64,000 bases of DNA. It comes from Copromyces sp. CBS 386.78. Taxonomy: Eukaryota > Ascomycota > Sordariomycetes > Sordariales > Sordariaceae. The notes below the pieces were generated by a model that had not been told where the DNA came from, made no database searches, and saw only the letters and a program-made list of their open reading frames with translations. Below are positions 1 through 12,629 of this stretch, piece after piece (the stretch's first letter is position 1; each line of letters starts with the position of its first letter). The translations under genes and the position numbers were made by a program. Location: the NCBI GenBank assembly GCA_030685235.1, contig MU839154.1, forward strand, positions 1-64,000, given 5' to 3'.

Positions 1-2561
1 AAATTTTTGGGGTGCATTAGTGTGCCTTGGCGCGCGGGAAGGGTGGGGCTACGGTGCCGGAAGACATTCATTACGGTGCGAAAAGACATTCTCTTTTTAA
101 TTAGTAGTTCCAAATTTGGGATAGGGGTCGTTAATTACTTTTAAGGAGGAAGAGATTTTGTGAAAAAATTTCGGGGCGGGGTAATTCTATCGGTATTTTT
201 CCGGGGGGGGGAATGAGAAAAGGTAGCGGTAATTTAATAAATGGAAAATAATATTATGCAATGTATTCTTCGATATACTTCCCTTGGTGCGGATCTCTAC
301 GTAATAGTGACACTCCTTGTTTTGTAGTATATCTTCCTTTCGAAAGCGGCTAAAGCCTAGAATGCCGCTTTCGTACAAAAATAAAAAACTCTAGCAATAA
401 AAATAGTAAAAAGAAGTAAAAACAATAAGAATAGAGGTTAATAAAATGCAAACGCATTTAAAGAGCGGGAATAAAATTATTATCCTTTACGGGTATTGCC
501 TTCTAAAGGTGGAGATTTCCTTTTAAACGCCTAGTTAGAGTTGTATCGAAACGTCGGGAAGTAATTTATAGCGAACTATCTATTAAAGGGTATTATTCGT
601 TTAAATAGCCTTACTAGTATTTTATCGGTTTAATATTTAATTTTATATATATAGATCGTCGGTAATAGAGTGGTCGAGAGCGGTCTTACGTAGTTTCGTC
701 ATTTCTCTTCTTAAGAGAGGTAGAAATTAGAGGTCAATCCCTAGTAGTTTATACTTAATTAAACAACTTTAAATCTAATAATTTCAAATAGTATAGAAAA
801 TTAAGGAAGCAAATTACATTGTTTCCTTCACTAAATATTAATATTCTATTATACTATCCTAATAATTAATAATAATTTTAAATAATTTAAAGGTATTATC
901 TCCTTTAAAAAAAATAGTAGGAGATTAAATATTTCTCTTCCTTTAATTTAAAATTTTTTAATAGGGTGGTTAATAATAAATTATTTAATTAAGAAGGTAA
1001 AATCCTTTAGTATTTAAATAGTCTTTTTAAGTTTAAAATTTAAATAACCTTTCTAATAATTTTAAGTAGCCCTTAATAGTAATCCTTAGCTCTAATAGCT
1101 TAAATTACCTTTATAAGTAACGAGGCTTATATTATATTTAATTAAAGAGTATAAAGAAATATCTATTAAATTAAAATACTAGTAGTACGGATAAAGTGGT
1201 TTTAAAGGCGGTTTTTAGGCGGTAGAAATAGCTAACGAAAAAATAGGTTTTCTTTAAGAAGAATCTTTTTTTAAAAAAGTAGCCTAAATAGATCTCCTCC
1301 CTTCTAGAGCCTTATAAAATAGGTTACTCTTTAAATTAAAAATAGTAATTATATTTAAATAATATATTAATTTTTTAATTGTATATTCTAGACTTATTCT
1401 TACCTAAGTTTATAATTCCCTAAAAGCCTTTAATATATTAGGGCTAAAAATAAATCGGAATTATTTATATTATAGAATTATTAGGGACTTCCTTTTATTC
1501 GAACTTTTAAACGAAAAAAATAAAATAAATAAATAAAAAAATATAAATTGGGATTAAAATAATAGGGGGAAGAGATAAAAGAATATATTTTTAATATATA
1601 GGGATAGGGAGGAAATTGGGGAGGGAAAAAGTAGAGAAAAAAAAAAAAAAAAAAAAAAATAGAAAAATATTAAATTAAAAATTTCGGTCGGGGTATAGAT
1701 TTCCTTATTATTTATAGCGTCTTATAAGGCTAGGTCTAATATTATATTTGGAATCTAATCCTCTACTAAAACTTTTCCTCTTTTTCTTTAAGGTTTATTT
1801 TTTCTTAATTATTTAGTAATTTAATATTCGGTAAAAGGATTTCTAAGCGTTAATTCTATTTTGCCGCTTTTACCTTTTATATTTTAATACGAAATTTTAT
1901 TATTTATTATAATTCGAATATTATCCTTTCTTCGTTTAAGCCGGTACTTAGATTTCGCTATTTTATTTCCTCTAATATTATTCCGTTATTAAATAATTTA
2001 AAGTCTCCTTATCCTCTCTCGAAATTAATCTAATTTAATAGAATTTTAAATTCGTTTACTACTAATATTATACCGTCCTTTATAATAAATTTCTTAATCT
2101 TTTAAAAATTGACCGGCTTATTAATTTCTATGTTATTAAAGGTCCCGACGTAGTAAACGTTACCCGAAATTCGGCGGATATAGTACGGATTTTTTTATTA
2201 GTAAATTAACTTCTTATTAGAATTTATATTAATACGCCGGATATTATTATAATTTAATATTAAATTTCCCTCTTTAATTTAGCTATTTAGAAGTCTTATC
2301 CTTCGCTAATTATATTTATTACGGTAGTTAGTAGCTTTCTTTCTTATTACTACAATTTCCTTAGTTGCCTAAGCGAAATAATATTTAGTATTTATATATA
2401 TAGCGGCTATAGTAGAGATTAACTCCTCTCTTATTATATATTTATTATTATTTTCCTAATTTATTATTTTCTAAAAAGGTAGATTAAATTTAATAAGGGT
2501 AATCGGGTTATAATTATAAGTAAATTAAAAGGGAATATATCCGTAATTACCTTTTATTATA

Positions 2562-3008
2562 AGAAACTCTATCTGCACGGGGTAAAAACTCTATTTGCAC
2601 GGGGATCCACTTTGTGTTTTTTAGGTATAACTTTGTCAAACTATAGTGTATAGAATTGAGAATAGTACCAAATTACTCGTCGATTTTTGACGGATTTTTA
2701 GAGGTATGTACCGACTTTGTAGCTGCCTTATAGCCTTAGGCGTTATCGAAATCCTACTTTCCTAGAATTTTAGACTTTTAATATTTTTAAATATTTATTT
2801 ATAATCGCTTCTTTCCCTAGGGTATTCTCAAGCTACAAGGTATATACGCTATTTATGAGGGTACTGCCCGGTAGAGAAAAAAATAAGGAAAAATTTGATA
2901 TACTTTTTGCCTTGTTTTCATACCTCCTAGTGCTCTATAAAGGACATTCAAAGTCACTTTTTCTTCCCCATGCAGATAGAGTTTTTACCCTGTGCAGATA
3001 GAGTTTCT
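2562..3008. mobile_element. 447-bp TIR element (MITE-like), little RIP
   Basis: Two 43-bp inverted repeats (2562-2604 and 2966-3008) differ at only three positions, all transitions. Each arm begins AGAAACTCTATCTGCAC and itself holds two copies of an ACTCTATYTGCAYGGGG motif separated by TAAAA. The interior has ordinary composition with plenty of CpA and TpG, unlike the surrounding RIP-degraded DNA. It has no ORF of note, so it is a non-autonomous element. The flanks are both TTATTATA-like, but I cannot fix a target duplication. It sits inside the older gypsy remnant and is the younger of the two. Confidence 0.8.
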
Positions 3009-4599
3009 CTTTATTATTATATAATTAGTAAAGAGAATATAAAGTAAGTATATTTTTTAATTAGCGTTATTTCCGTCGGTTATTTTAATTAGGAAGGCGG
3101 TAATAGTCGAATATCCTTATTCATTTAATTTATTTATTTTCGAATTATAAAGGGTAATAACGTGCTTTAGGATTTTTAATAGGTTAATTATTTTTTTAAA
3201 TACTTTTATAAATTCTAAATTATTGTTTACTAGAATAGAAATAGGAAATCCTTAATAGAAAAAAATTAATTTAAAGAATTTTTAAATATTCTTTACTTTA
3301 GTATTAAGTTGAATAATAGTTTCTATATAGCTAATAAAATTATTTCTAATTTTTAATAAAGGTATTCTCTTTCTATTTATACCGGGTATAAATTAAATAT
3401 TAAAAATCTACTTTCTTATAAATTAAATATTAGGAAATATTTATTAATATTTATCTTCGAACTTTTTAGGATTATATTTTTAATAAATTAGGTAAGAGTA
3501 GATTAATTCTTTAACGTTAGTATATATACCCTTCTAATAATAATATTTAGTAATATAATAATACGTCCCTTCCCTTCTTTAATAGCCTACTTCGTTATAG
3601 TAATAAAATATAATTTATTTACGTTCTATAAGGCTATTAATTAATTTCCGTAGAAATTGCGAAGGATTTGTCATTTATAATTAGAGAATTCCTTCGAAAA
3701 TAAAGTATTTTATAGTATTATTATGGAATTGGCGCTTAAGAGTAAATCCCTTTAAATAATTAGGAATTTTATATATTATTAAGTAAGTAGAAATTTCGTA
3801 AGAAAAATTTAATTAATTTCCTTTAAGAATAAACTTTAAAATATTAATATAAATAATAAAGATAGAATAAATCTATATATTTATAAAGTTATTAATATTT
3901 ATTTCGTACTCCTTTTTGTAGAGATTAAAAGGTTTTGGAGGTTTACGAAATAGGTTATCGGTAATTATATTCTTACTTTTAAAAATATATTTAATTTCGA
4001 AGTCGAAAATTTTAATTTATGTAATTTATTTTATTAGTAGGGTACCGGGGACGTTACTAGTAATATTATTAAGTTAATATATAAGGATTATAATATTTAT
4101 TTTAATAATGAAGTAAATACCGAATAAGTATTTTCGTAGACGTTTAAGAGTATAGAAGAAATTTCGAAGTTTTTTCTTAATAGTATTATATTATTTTTTA
4201 GCTTCCCATTAGATCCCGCTTTCGAATTTATAAAGATATTTTTTATTATTAAAGCCGATTTATTTTAATATTATTCCCTATCCTTCGATTAAAACGTTAA
4301 CTATAAGGTAAATTATATTATACTTCGGATTATTATAAACGAAGGTTATTAAAATTAGGGTAGTAGTTATAAAGTATTAAAAGTACTTTATTACGAATTA
4401 TTTATTCTTAGTCCAAATTTATTCGACTCCCTTTTTTATTAATATATAAAGGGGGATTATAATAATACTAAAATTCTTAATTTAAATCCTATAGTATCCG
4501 ATAATTCTAATAAAAGTTTTGATTTATTTAATTTCTTTACCCTTTTTATCCGGTTAATATTTACAATAAATTTCTTTATTAATTTTTATAATTTTATTT

Positions 4600-5100
4600 T
4601 TATTTAAGGATTTCCCGTTAGGATTATAAAAATATTTTACGAATATAATTTCGTTCTAATACTAATTAGATTTAGCGGTTATAATAGTTCCTCCGGTTAA
4701 TTCTATATTAAGTAAAATTTTATCGATATTAATTAGGTATTTTAAAATGTATTTTTTAATTCCTTTTATATTAATTTCCTTCTTATTATAGTTTATCCGG
4801 GGGCCTTTAATATAAATATTATTAAAGTAGGGTTAATAAATATTGGGAATTAAATTATAAAGTATTCTAATTATTACTTTTATAAATTAGGCGATAGAAT
4901 TAGTACTTCCTTAAAGTAAAATCGTTATTTTAAAATAGTTAAAAGGTATAGAGAAGGTAATAATATTTTTACTAGTTTCTTCGAAGGGGATTTAATTATA
5001 ATTAGAGAAGAAATCGAATAGAAAGATTATTTTATAATTTTTAAAGTTTTCGTTAAATTCTTCGTAATTCGGGGGTAGATTTATATTTTTTAAAGTAACC
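4600..5100 (-). pseudogene. Ty3/gypsy reverse transcriptase, RIP-degraded
   Basis: Read on the minus strand, this stretch gives a recognisable fungal Ty3/gypsy reverse transcriptase. It runs from an FDFFSNYN-type block with IPFEETS (about 5040-4970), through a TNSIA block and the catalytic-loop remnant FNNIYIKGP (about 4832-4805, where FDDI would be expected), to a C-terminal NIDKILLNIEL block near 4720. In-frame stops are TAA or TAG where Q or W codons are expected, and D to N changes occur at catalytic positions, as RIP produces. The integrase should lie below 4600 but I could not delimit it. The copy is dead. Confidence 0.75.
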
Positions 5101-6479
5101 CGGTTAATCTTTTAAACGTTATTAATTAAATATATATTTTTATCGTTTTTAATAATAAAAAATTAATTATTATAGTAAATAACGTGGCTTTCTTCGAAAA
5201 TTCCCTTCTTTATCCTTTCTTTAAGTAAATTATAAATTTGGTTATAAAAAGCCTTAAAGCTAGGGATAGCCTTAATTGATTAAATTAAATATAGGATAAT
5301 ATAGATTTATTAAAGGGAAGCTATATCGGGATCGAATTTTCTATATTCTATAAAATTTTAGGCAAGAATATATTCCTTATTATAGAGGATATAAATAAAT
5401 AATTCAATTTTACTATCGTTTAAAATACCTTAGACTATTTTAATTATAATTTAAAAATATTCTTCAGTTAATTTTAACCTTTTAATTAATTCCGTAAACT
5501 AAGGAATAATATAATTATTTTACTCCGTATTAAAATTCTCTAGAATATTAATAATCCGCTCTTATATTTAGGCCTACTTATTTACCTTTTAATTAGAATT
5601 TCCTACTAATTTTAATTTATTAGAGCCTATATTATCGATTAGGTTAATTTTTTAGCCGACCCTTTTATATATAGTATTAATTTATACGTAGAAAATTATT
5701 AATATTTACCTTACTTTCCTTATAAATTTCCTTATAATTTTTTTAAATTCCTTTATTAGCGCTTTTTTAATCTTCCTCTTTACTTATTAAAAAATAATTA
5801 TTACCTTTAATTCCTCCGAATCTTTTTTAATACTAATCCTAAGATCTTTTCTTTTACTTTATACTAAGTATAGCCAAATAATATTCTCTAAATCCGAATT
5901 AACCTTAAAATTAGCGTTTCCTTCTCTAATAATCTCCTAAACCTTTTATAACGCTTTATATTTTTCCTTCTCTTCAAATAATATTTCTATTAGATTTTCC
6001 ACTATTTTATCTATAAATATAGCGATTTTCTTATTATTTTCTTTAAATTCCATTTAATTTAATAATTCTTTCCTTATTAAAGAACTAATATTTATAGTAC
6101 TATTTCTACCGAACTATATAAAGGCTATAAATACTATTCGGGAATTATACCCGCTAATCGGCTCTAATTAACTTCTAAACTTCAAAATTTTTACTACTTT
6201 TATATATTTCGGGGGTAATAATTAGAATAGCGTAGATTACTATCCTATTAATAGTAATAGAAGTATAATTCTTCCTATTTTCGTTGTATTTTATATAAAT
6301 ATTAGTATTTTAAAAGAAGGGTAGACCTAAAATAATCTTATAGTTAAATAAATAATTTTCGGTAATAAAGAAATAAATTTCTTTATTTTTATCGAATAAA
6401 TAGATCTTCTTACAAATCTTACTAAAAAATCCCTTCTAACTATTATTATTATTAATATTAATAATTTTAATATTAATAC

Positions 6480-6600
6480 TCGTTAAATCGAAATAATCTA
6501 CTAATCCTTTATAAATAATATTATATTCAATTCCTATATTAAATAAGGCGGCAATCTTCTCCTTTCCTTTCATTTTAACGGAGATTATTAATATAGGCAA
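6480..6600 (-). pseudogene. Retropepsin-like protease remnant of the same gypsy element
   Basis: The minus-strand reading ALFNIGIEYNIIYKGLVD fits a retroviral-type aspartic protease (family form ALFDTGAExNII) with the catalytic D changed to N and T to I. Both changes are RIP-type transitions. It lies upstream of the reverse transcriptase in the element's own direction, as expected for a gag-PR-RT order. The gag part should lie between about 6,700 and 9,000 but I could not read it with confidence. Confidence 0.55.
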
Positions 6601-9600
6601 TATAGAAAATCGGGTAACCTTATTCCTTAAAATTAAAGTAAATATTTCGGCGTATTTAATAATATTAATAGAAGCGTTATAAAATAATACCCTCCTAATT
6701 AACTTAGTCTTAAATTTATTAATCTTCTATTATTCTAAAAGAATTTTAACGAATATTAATTAATCGATTTAACTATAAATAATTTAAATATTCTCTTTTA
6801 TTAATTTAATAAAATTAGTTAAAGTATAGCTACAAGCAGATTTCTACTTAACATTTATAATATTAACTTAAATAAGTCCTTTAAATACAATAGGTCCTTT
6901 AGGTACGATAGGAATAAATTTATTGGCCTCCGAAGTATTATTACGGGTAGTACTACCGTTATATTCAAATTTAAACTTAAGCAAGTCGTAATTATTATTA
7001 TAAATAATATTAGCCAATAGATCTACCTAACAGTAAATAGCTATAGTATTAATAGGGCTATATTTTACAATATTTTTAATAATAATTAAAACCTTAGTAT
7101 TTATAAACTTCGTAATTATAAAGTAAAACTCTTTCAAATCCATAATATCGTTATAGACTTTAGGATTTCTAAACTAATTAGAGAAATAGATTTTCTTAGC
7201 CTTTTTAATAATAAATTTAAAAGCGGGTTACTTTTTTTTTATAGTATTAATATTATACTTAACCCCTTTCTTAACTATATTAATAATTAAAATAAGGGGG
7301 ATAAATAAAAATATAGGGGTATTATTAGAAGAATTACCTTCGGAAACCCGAACTTTCTTAATCTCTTTAAAAATAATAATTATTATAGAAGTTAAGGGTA
7401 TTATATTAATTTTAACCTTATTTCCCGAATTAATTAATTTTATAACTTTCGGAAACTTATTAGGGAATTCCTTACCTTTAATTAAAATAATATATATAGA
7501 AGCGACCTACTCTCGAACCTCTAATATCGGGCTATAAAAATAATTATACTTCCTAATTTAAATAATATTAATTAAAATTAATATCTTCTTCCCCTTTAAT
7601 TTCTATATTTCCTCCTACTTTCTTCTAATACTTTAATAAAGGATATTAAACTTCAAAACGTAATTAAGCTTATTAAAATCTCCACTTTTATAATATTCAA
7701 ATTCCTAATTTTTAAAGTTAAAATAAGCAGAATAATTCAATTCCAAAACAATTAAAAACTTCAATAGCTCTCCAACCTTCTTTTATTTTTACATAGCGCA
7801 ATATAGCTCCTAATTTATACAATTTTCGTAATTGCAACTAAAACTAAAGAAAACAATAAATAATATACCCTTAAAAACTTAAACCTTTTCATAAAAATAA
7901 TATCCGTATATAAAATCTATATCCTTCTTAACATACTTATATATAAAGTAATCTCTTCTATATTAATAATAAACCTTCTAATATTCATTAGAAAATTAGT
8001 AATTACCAAATAATAAATATTAAATTCTACTCCGATTAAAGCTACTAATAAATATAACATTAATCTAAATAGTATTAATTTAAATAAAAAAGTATTAAAT
8101 TTAAAAGGGGTAGTAAATAGTAAGTTATTAAAGGGTAAGAGGGGGTATTTAAGAAAGGGGGCAAATACTTTAAAAAATTTAAATTACTAATTTCCTAAAA
8201 TTTTTAATAAATTTATTTATAACTTTATTAATAGCGGATTATTTTTTAATAAACTCCTTCGTAATAATTTAAATAATTTTCTTAATAATTAGAATATTAT
8301 TATCTTCAGAAGAAACATTATTATTAAATTTAACAACCTTTTTAAAAAATTTACATATTTTAATAACAATTTCCTCTTTATTAAAATCGGAAGAAGCCGA
8401 AGATTTAAAAATATTAATTTTATTAAATTCATTAACGAAAATAATTTAATCTATTTAGTAAATCTCTTCCTTAAATTTATATATAAAAATAATAATTATA
8501 TATTTAATATTAATATATAGCTTCTTATAGAAATTCTTAATAGCCAAATCCTTAATACTATCGTAATTAGTAGAAGATTAACGGGCGAAAAGGGTAAAGT
8601 AATTAAAAATAACGTTAATAATCTTTATTTTATTATAAAAAATACGCTTAATATAAAATTTCTTTAAAATAATAAATATATTATCAGTCTACTTAAAATC
8701 CTTAATTCTATAGGCGGTTTTAAAAACTAAAATGAAATTCTCCTAAATAATATTAACATTAATTTTAAATTAGCGGAAGATACCTTTAACAATATTTTTA
8801 AACTACTTTTTATATTAGCCGATTTAAATAATAATTTTAAATTCGTTATTACTAAAATTAGTATATCCGACCTCTTCTTCGAAGAGTTCGAAATACTTAA
8901 TAACTTTCTTATTATTAAATTTCTTTTTAAAGTTAATATTACGGACGTAAACTATAATATTACCCTTAGTAAGGAAAGTAGTAAGGTTAAAAACTCCTAG
9001 TATAATAAATTTTTAAATACCGGAGGAAGGAAAGGTCTTTAGAGCGGAAGGGGAAGAAAAAATATTAAATATAATATTTAATAATAATTAATTGTAAAAT
9101 AGGGATTTTTAAATTAAAATATTATAGTAAAGGGGGAAATATATTAATAATTATATAGGATTATATTTTAGGTTATTATAATTATTCGGAAATAGGCAGA
9201 TTTAATATCCTTTATCAAAATATTTCTTATCCTTTAAATATTTTTATACTATTTAAATTAAAATATTTATATTTCAATTAAGGTATTAAATATTATATTA
9301 ATTCGGAGGTCCGGTTATAATTTCGTTTAATTAATAATAATTACTATTATAATAAAAGGTAAATACTACCCTTTTAATCGTATTTACTTCTAATAAAATA
9401 CTAGCTATTTATAAAAAGTTAGTTAGAATTATTTAAAATATTAATATAATATACTCTGAAAGGGTTACAACTATTTTAAAAAGGAATTTAATATATAAAT
9501 TACAAATATTTATACTCAATATAAGTGGAAATAGTAAAAAAGAGATTTATTATTTATTATTAATTTATAATCTCTTATTTATTATATAGTCTAAATTATT

Positions 9601-10480
9601 AATTCTCTAATTTTTAGTCTATTATTTTATTAAACTAATATTTCGAAATAATTCGTTTTCGTATTTTATATCAATTATAATTTAATTAAAGAGGGGAAAG
9701 GGGCTAATATATTCATCGAAGGGTATTAGTAAATTATAAATTAAATAAAGAATTTAAAATCTATATATATCCGGAATTAAAATCTCTATTAAGTCGAATA
9801 AAAGACTTTTTTACCGAGGGAAGTAATTAACTACTTATTATTCAACCTTCGGCTCTTAAATTAATATCCCGAAGGAAGCGGGGATAGCTTTAATATCTAT
9901 AAGAAATCTCGGCCGAAGACTCTTCGAATTCGTATTAACTAATCTAACTAGGAATTTAAAATTTATTTCGTCCTTATTACTATTTAATTTAAAGTAGAAA
10001 ATACTATACAAAAAGAGAGACCGGCTTTCTACTATAAAAAAACTAATTTAATTAATATAAAGATTATAAAAATTAATATTTTAAAGAGGAGAGTAGATTT
10101 GCCGTAAAATAATTCCTATCCGTAAAATAAAAACGAAGAAATCTTTATATACTAACTATCGACTACTTAGAGGAAATTAAAACTAATATTAAAACATTAT
10201 ATTTTAATAGATTTTCGAAAGAAGTTGAAGGAATAAATCTAAACGTTAATTTTCTTAAGAGGGAATTACGAAGTAAAGGAAGAATGAACTTAGTACGGGA
10301 AAATAAATTTAGGATTAGAATTCGAATATATTCTTCTATGAAGGAGTATTATCTAGTCTAAACTGCCTATTTCTCTTCCCAAATTTCGAAGGAAATTCCT
10401 TCTCTTTTTATTTTCAAAGCTCAAACTTATAACTAATAACACTTAACTAAATAGCTAATCTACTCCTACTTGTAATAAAC

Positions 10481-11284
10481 TACCCTGCTCCCTTAATGAC
10501 CCCGTAGTCTTTAGCTAAAGAAAAAACGTGAAAAAATTCCCTAAATTAGTGTGTATGAAGAAGAATAATGGGGAAGATGGTGCCGCCATGTTGGATGAGA
10601 AGCTCGAGAGATTGGATAAAAAACAGTTCGAATGTGTGTACAAATCAACCCTATAGACATAGTTAGCCTAAACTCAGCATGTGCTTGAGCATTTCTTCCG
10701 TACTACGTTTCGAAGGTATCGTTTGTCTGTATTGTCTGGACACCCTGAGGTTATTGGCTAAAATCCTCAACTTGATCGCTGATGATATGTTTGAAAGAAC
10801 ACAGCGGAGAGAATATACCGGCAGTCTTGAGAGGCCGCATTGATTATTGCTGCCCCAGAACAAACTTTCCCTTCTCATCGCTGAATGCCCTATGGTTACG
10901 CACCTTGCTTACTCACCTCAAAACACCGGGACGGAAGCCCCAGCTGTGGTTGAATGTGTCTTGTCTCAATTATGGTATTTATATACAAAAGTGCTGAACC
11001 AATCAGAACATGCTCGTACATCACCAACTCTTTCCATCTTCGCTTGTCCTTTTGATATTGCCCTGATAACAAGGTTTACTCAGCGTGCACTCCGCCCCTC
11101 TTTGTTTGATTCCCAAAACCGCGTCGGACCAAGTCTTAAGGAAGCTAGGGATGAAAGTCCTCCAGATCCCCGACTCCAAGTTGCCGGCATGTGACTTGAC
11201 TGGCAATCACTGGTAACTAGGTGTCGTCGTTTTACTCCATATAACGGCTCCCGCCTCCCCCCCATAGAAAAACCTCGAATCCCA
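10481..11284. other. Intergenic: island edge and 3' flank of pex16
   Basis: The composition is normal here. No convincing gene was found. Several short overlapping ORFs on both strands show no recognisable family and no coherent splice structure. Confidence 0.5.
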
Positions 11285-12419
11285 TCAAGGGCTGGTGCTG
11301 AAATGATAATTCTCCCAGAGATACTCGTAATCTTCCAAAATACCGCCAATCAAGCTCGGCATCCGCCTCCTCATGCCCTCCACCATCGACTTTGTGACAT
11401 TCTCGTAGAACGCCCCGCGCATCATCCACCATCCCAAAGCCCAGCCTCTCCGGCTCCATTCTTCCTTCTCCAGCGGCGTCGTCCGTAGGCTGCGATCCCG
11501 CATCTGTCGAGCAAGTATCTCTATCGCCAACCCAATCACCCAGGGAGCCCAGGCCTTGCGCTTATTCTTGCTGCGCGCCATCGCCACCGCAAACGCCAGT
11601 GGTGACAGGATATGCAAGATTTCGGCAACCTGCGCAGAGCCTTGTAGTTGGTTAACCAATTTCGCCGCGGGCTTGATGTCGTCAGCTGTTAGCACCCGCG
11701 AAAGGAGGTAGCTGCTGATGTCGCCGGGCGAAGGTAATGTCGGCAGCGACATGCCGGTGCGGGGCATGGTCCATTCTCCATCCTGCGCCAACTGTTGTGG
11801 CGATCCTGATGCGCTGGCGTATCCGCTGTCGTCTCCTTGGAAAACGGCTTCCTCATCGGTCGGCGCTTCGGGTAAAGGTTCGCGCTCGGGGAGTACCGGG
11901 GTTATCAGCGGCCGCGACTTTGTTATCCTCAGCAGAAGAAGCTTGCAGAAGGCCTTGATGGCTTCTATTATGATGACGGCGCGCCAGCGGATGCGCTCGC
12001 CGCGGCGCTTGGCCGCCATTTCGATTAGGAGCTCGACATAGTTGACGATCTGCAGAAGATAGGCTACGCGCCGGTAGAGGGGGCTCTTGAGGAACCAGAA
12101 GCGGATGTATCGCTTATGCGGGGAGGGCGCGTTGGCGAGAGACGGCGGCTGAGATAGCTTGGAGGATGCACGGAAGAGTAGGGTATCATGGTAGAGAGAA
12201 AGGAGCTGGACGCCGCTGTGGATGGACTCGGAGGCAATCTCTGCATCACGGAAACGACCTGTAGATAACGTTAGGAAGGGTAAATGATAATGCGACGCGA
12301 TGGTTGCACGAACCAGGTATGATGTAGGTTAGCGACCGTAGGGTCGACTCTATTTGGGAGACCTGGTGGTTATTCTTGGTGATGAAGTCACCATACGCGC
12401 CCAACCAATTCTTCGACAT
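11285..12419 (-). CDS. pex16: Peroxin Pex16
   Basis: Pex16 is a peroxisomal or ER membrane protein needed for peroxisome membrane biogenesis. I read two exons, 12419-12314 and 12258-11285, which give 359 residues. The intron (12259-12313) has a GTTCGT donor, a CCTAACG-like branch and a CAG acceptor. Family features are the N-terminal WLGAYGDFITKN block, LRSLTYIIPGRFRDAE across the splice, SGVQLLSLYHDTLL, KRYIRFWFLKS, YLLQIVNYVELLIEM and the C-terminal YEYLWENYHF end. Hydrophobic stretches near HILSPLAFAVAMA fit a membrane anchor. The start at 12419 was chosen because family similarity begins there. In-frame ATGs up to 12629 would add a low-complexity Ser/Thr/Pro leader. The gene lies about 2.8 kb downstream of a peroxisomal alcohol oxidase on the same strand. 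Confidence 0.88.
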
Positions 12420-12629
12420 TGTGCTCTTTACTCCAGTGCCGGTAGTCGATCGTTTTGTTCCTGACATAGATTGGATGATGGGATTTGGGCTCTTGAACCT
12501 GGGGACGTCGGCGGCTGTCGACATTGAGGATCGTGAACTGTCCTTATTCGGTGTTGGTCTCGAGATTAGGGGCGCGACATTGACCGAGGGCCGGAACCGG
12601 AATTGGATGTCGTCGTTATCGTGTCGCAA

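Larger units (their letters stand above)
1..10480. repeat. AT-rich, RIP-degraded transposon island
   Basis: This stretch is strongly AT-rich, with abundant TpA and few CpA or TpG dinucleotides, and no long ORF in any frame. It carries the ruins of transposons, chiefly a minus-strand Ty3/gypsy element (listed separately). The first 200 bases are less AT-rich and contain short G runs. The right edge lies near 10,480, where base composition returns abruptly to that of the gene region. I found no clear pair of LTRs for the gypsy remnant. Beyond the retropepsin, the reverse transcriptase and the TIR element at 2562-3008, I could assign nothing in it. Confidence 0.85.
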
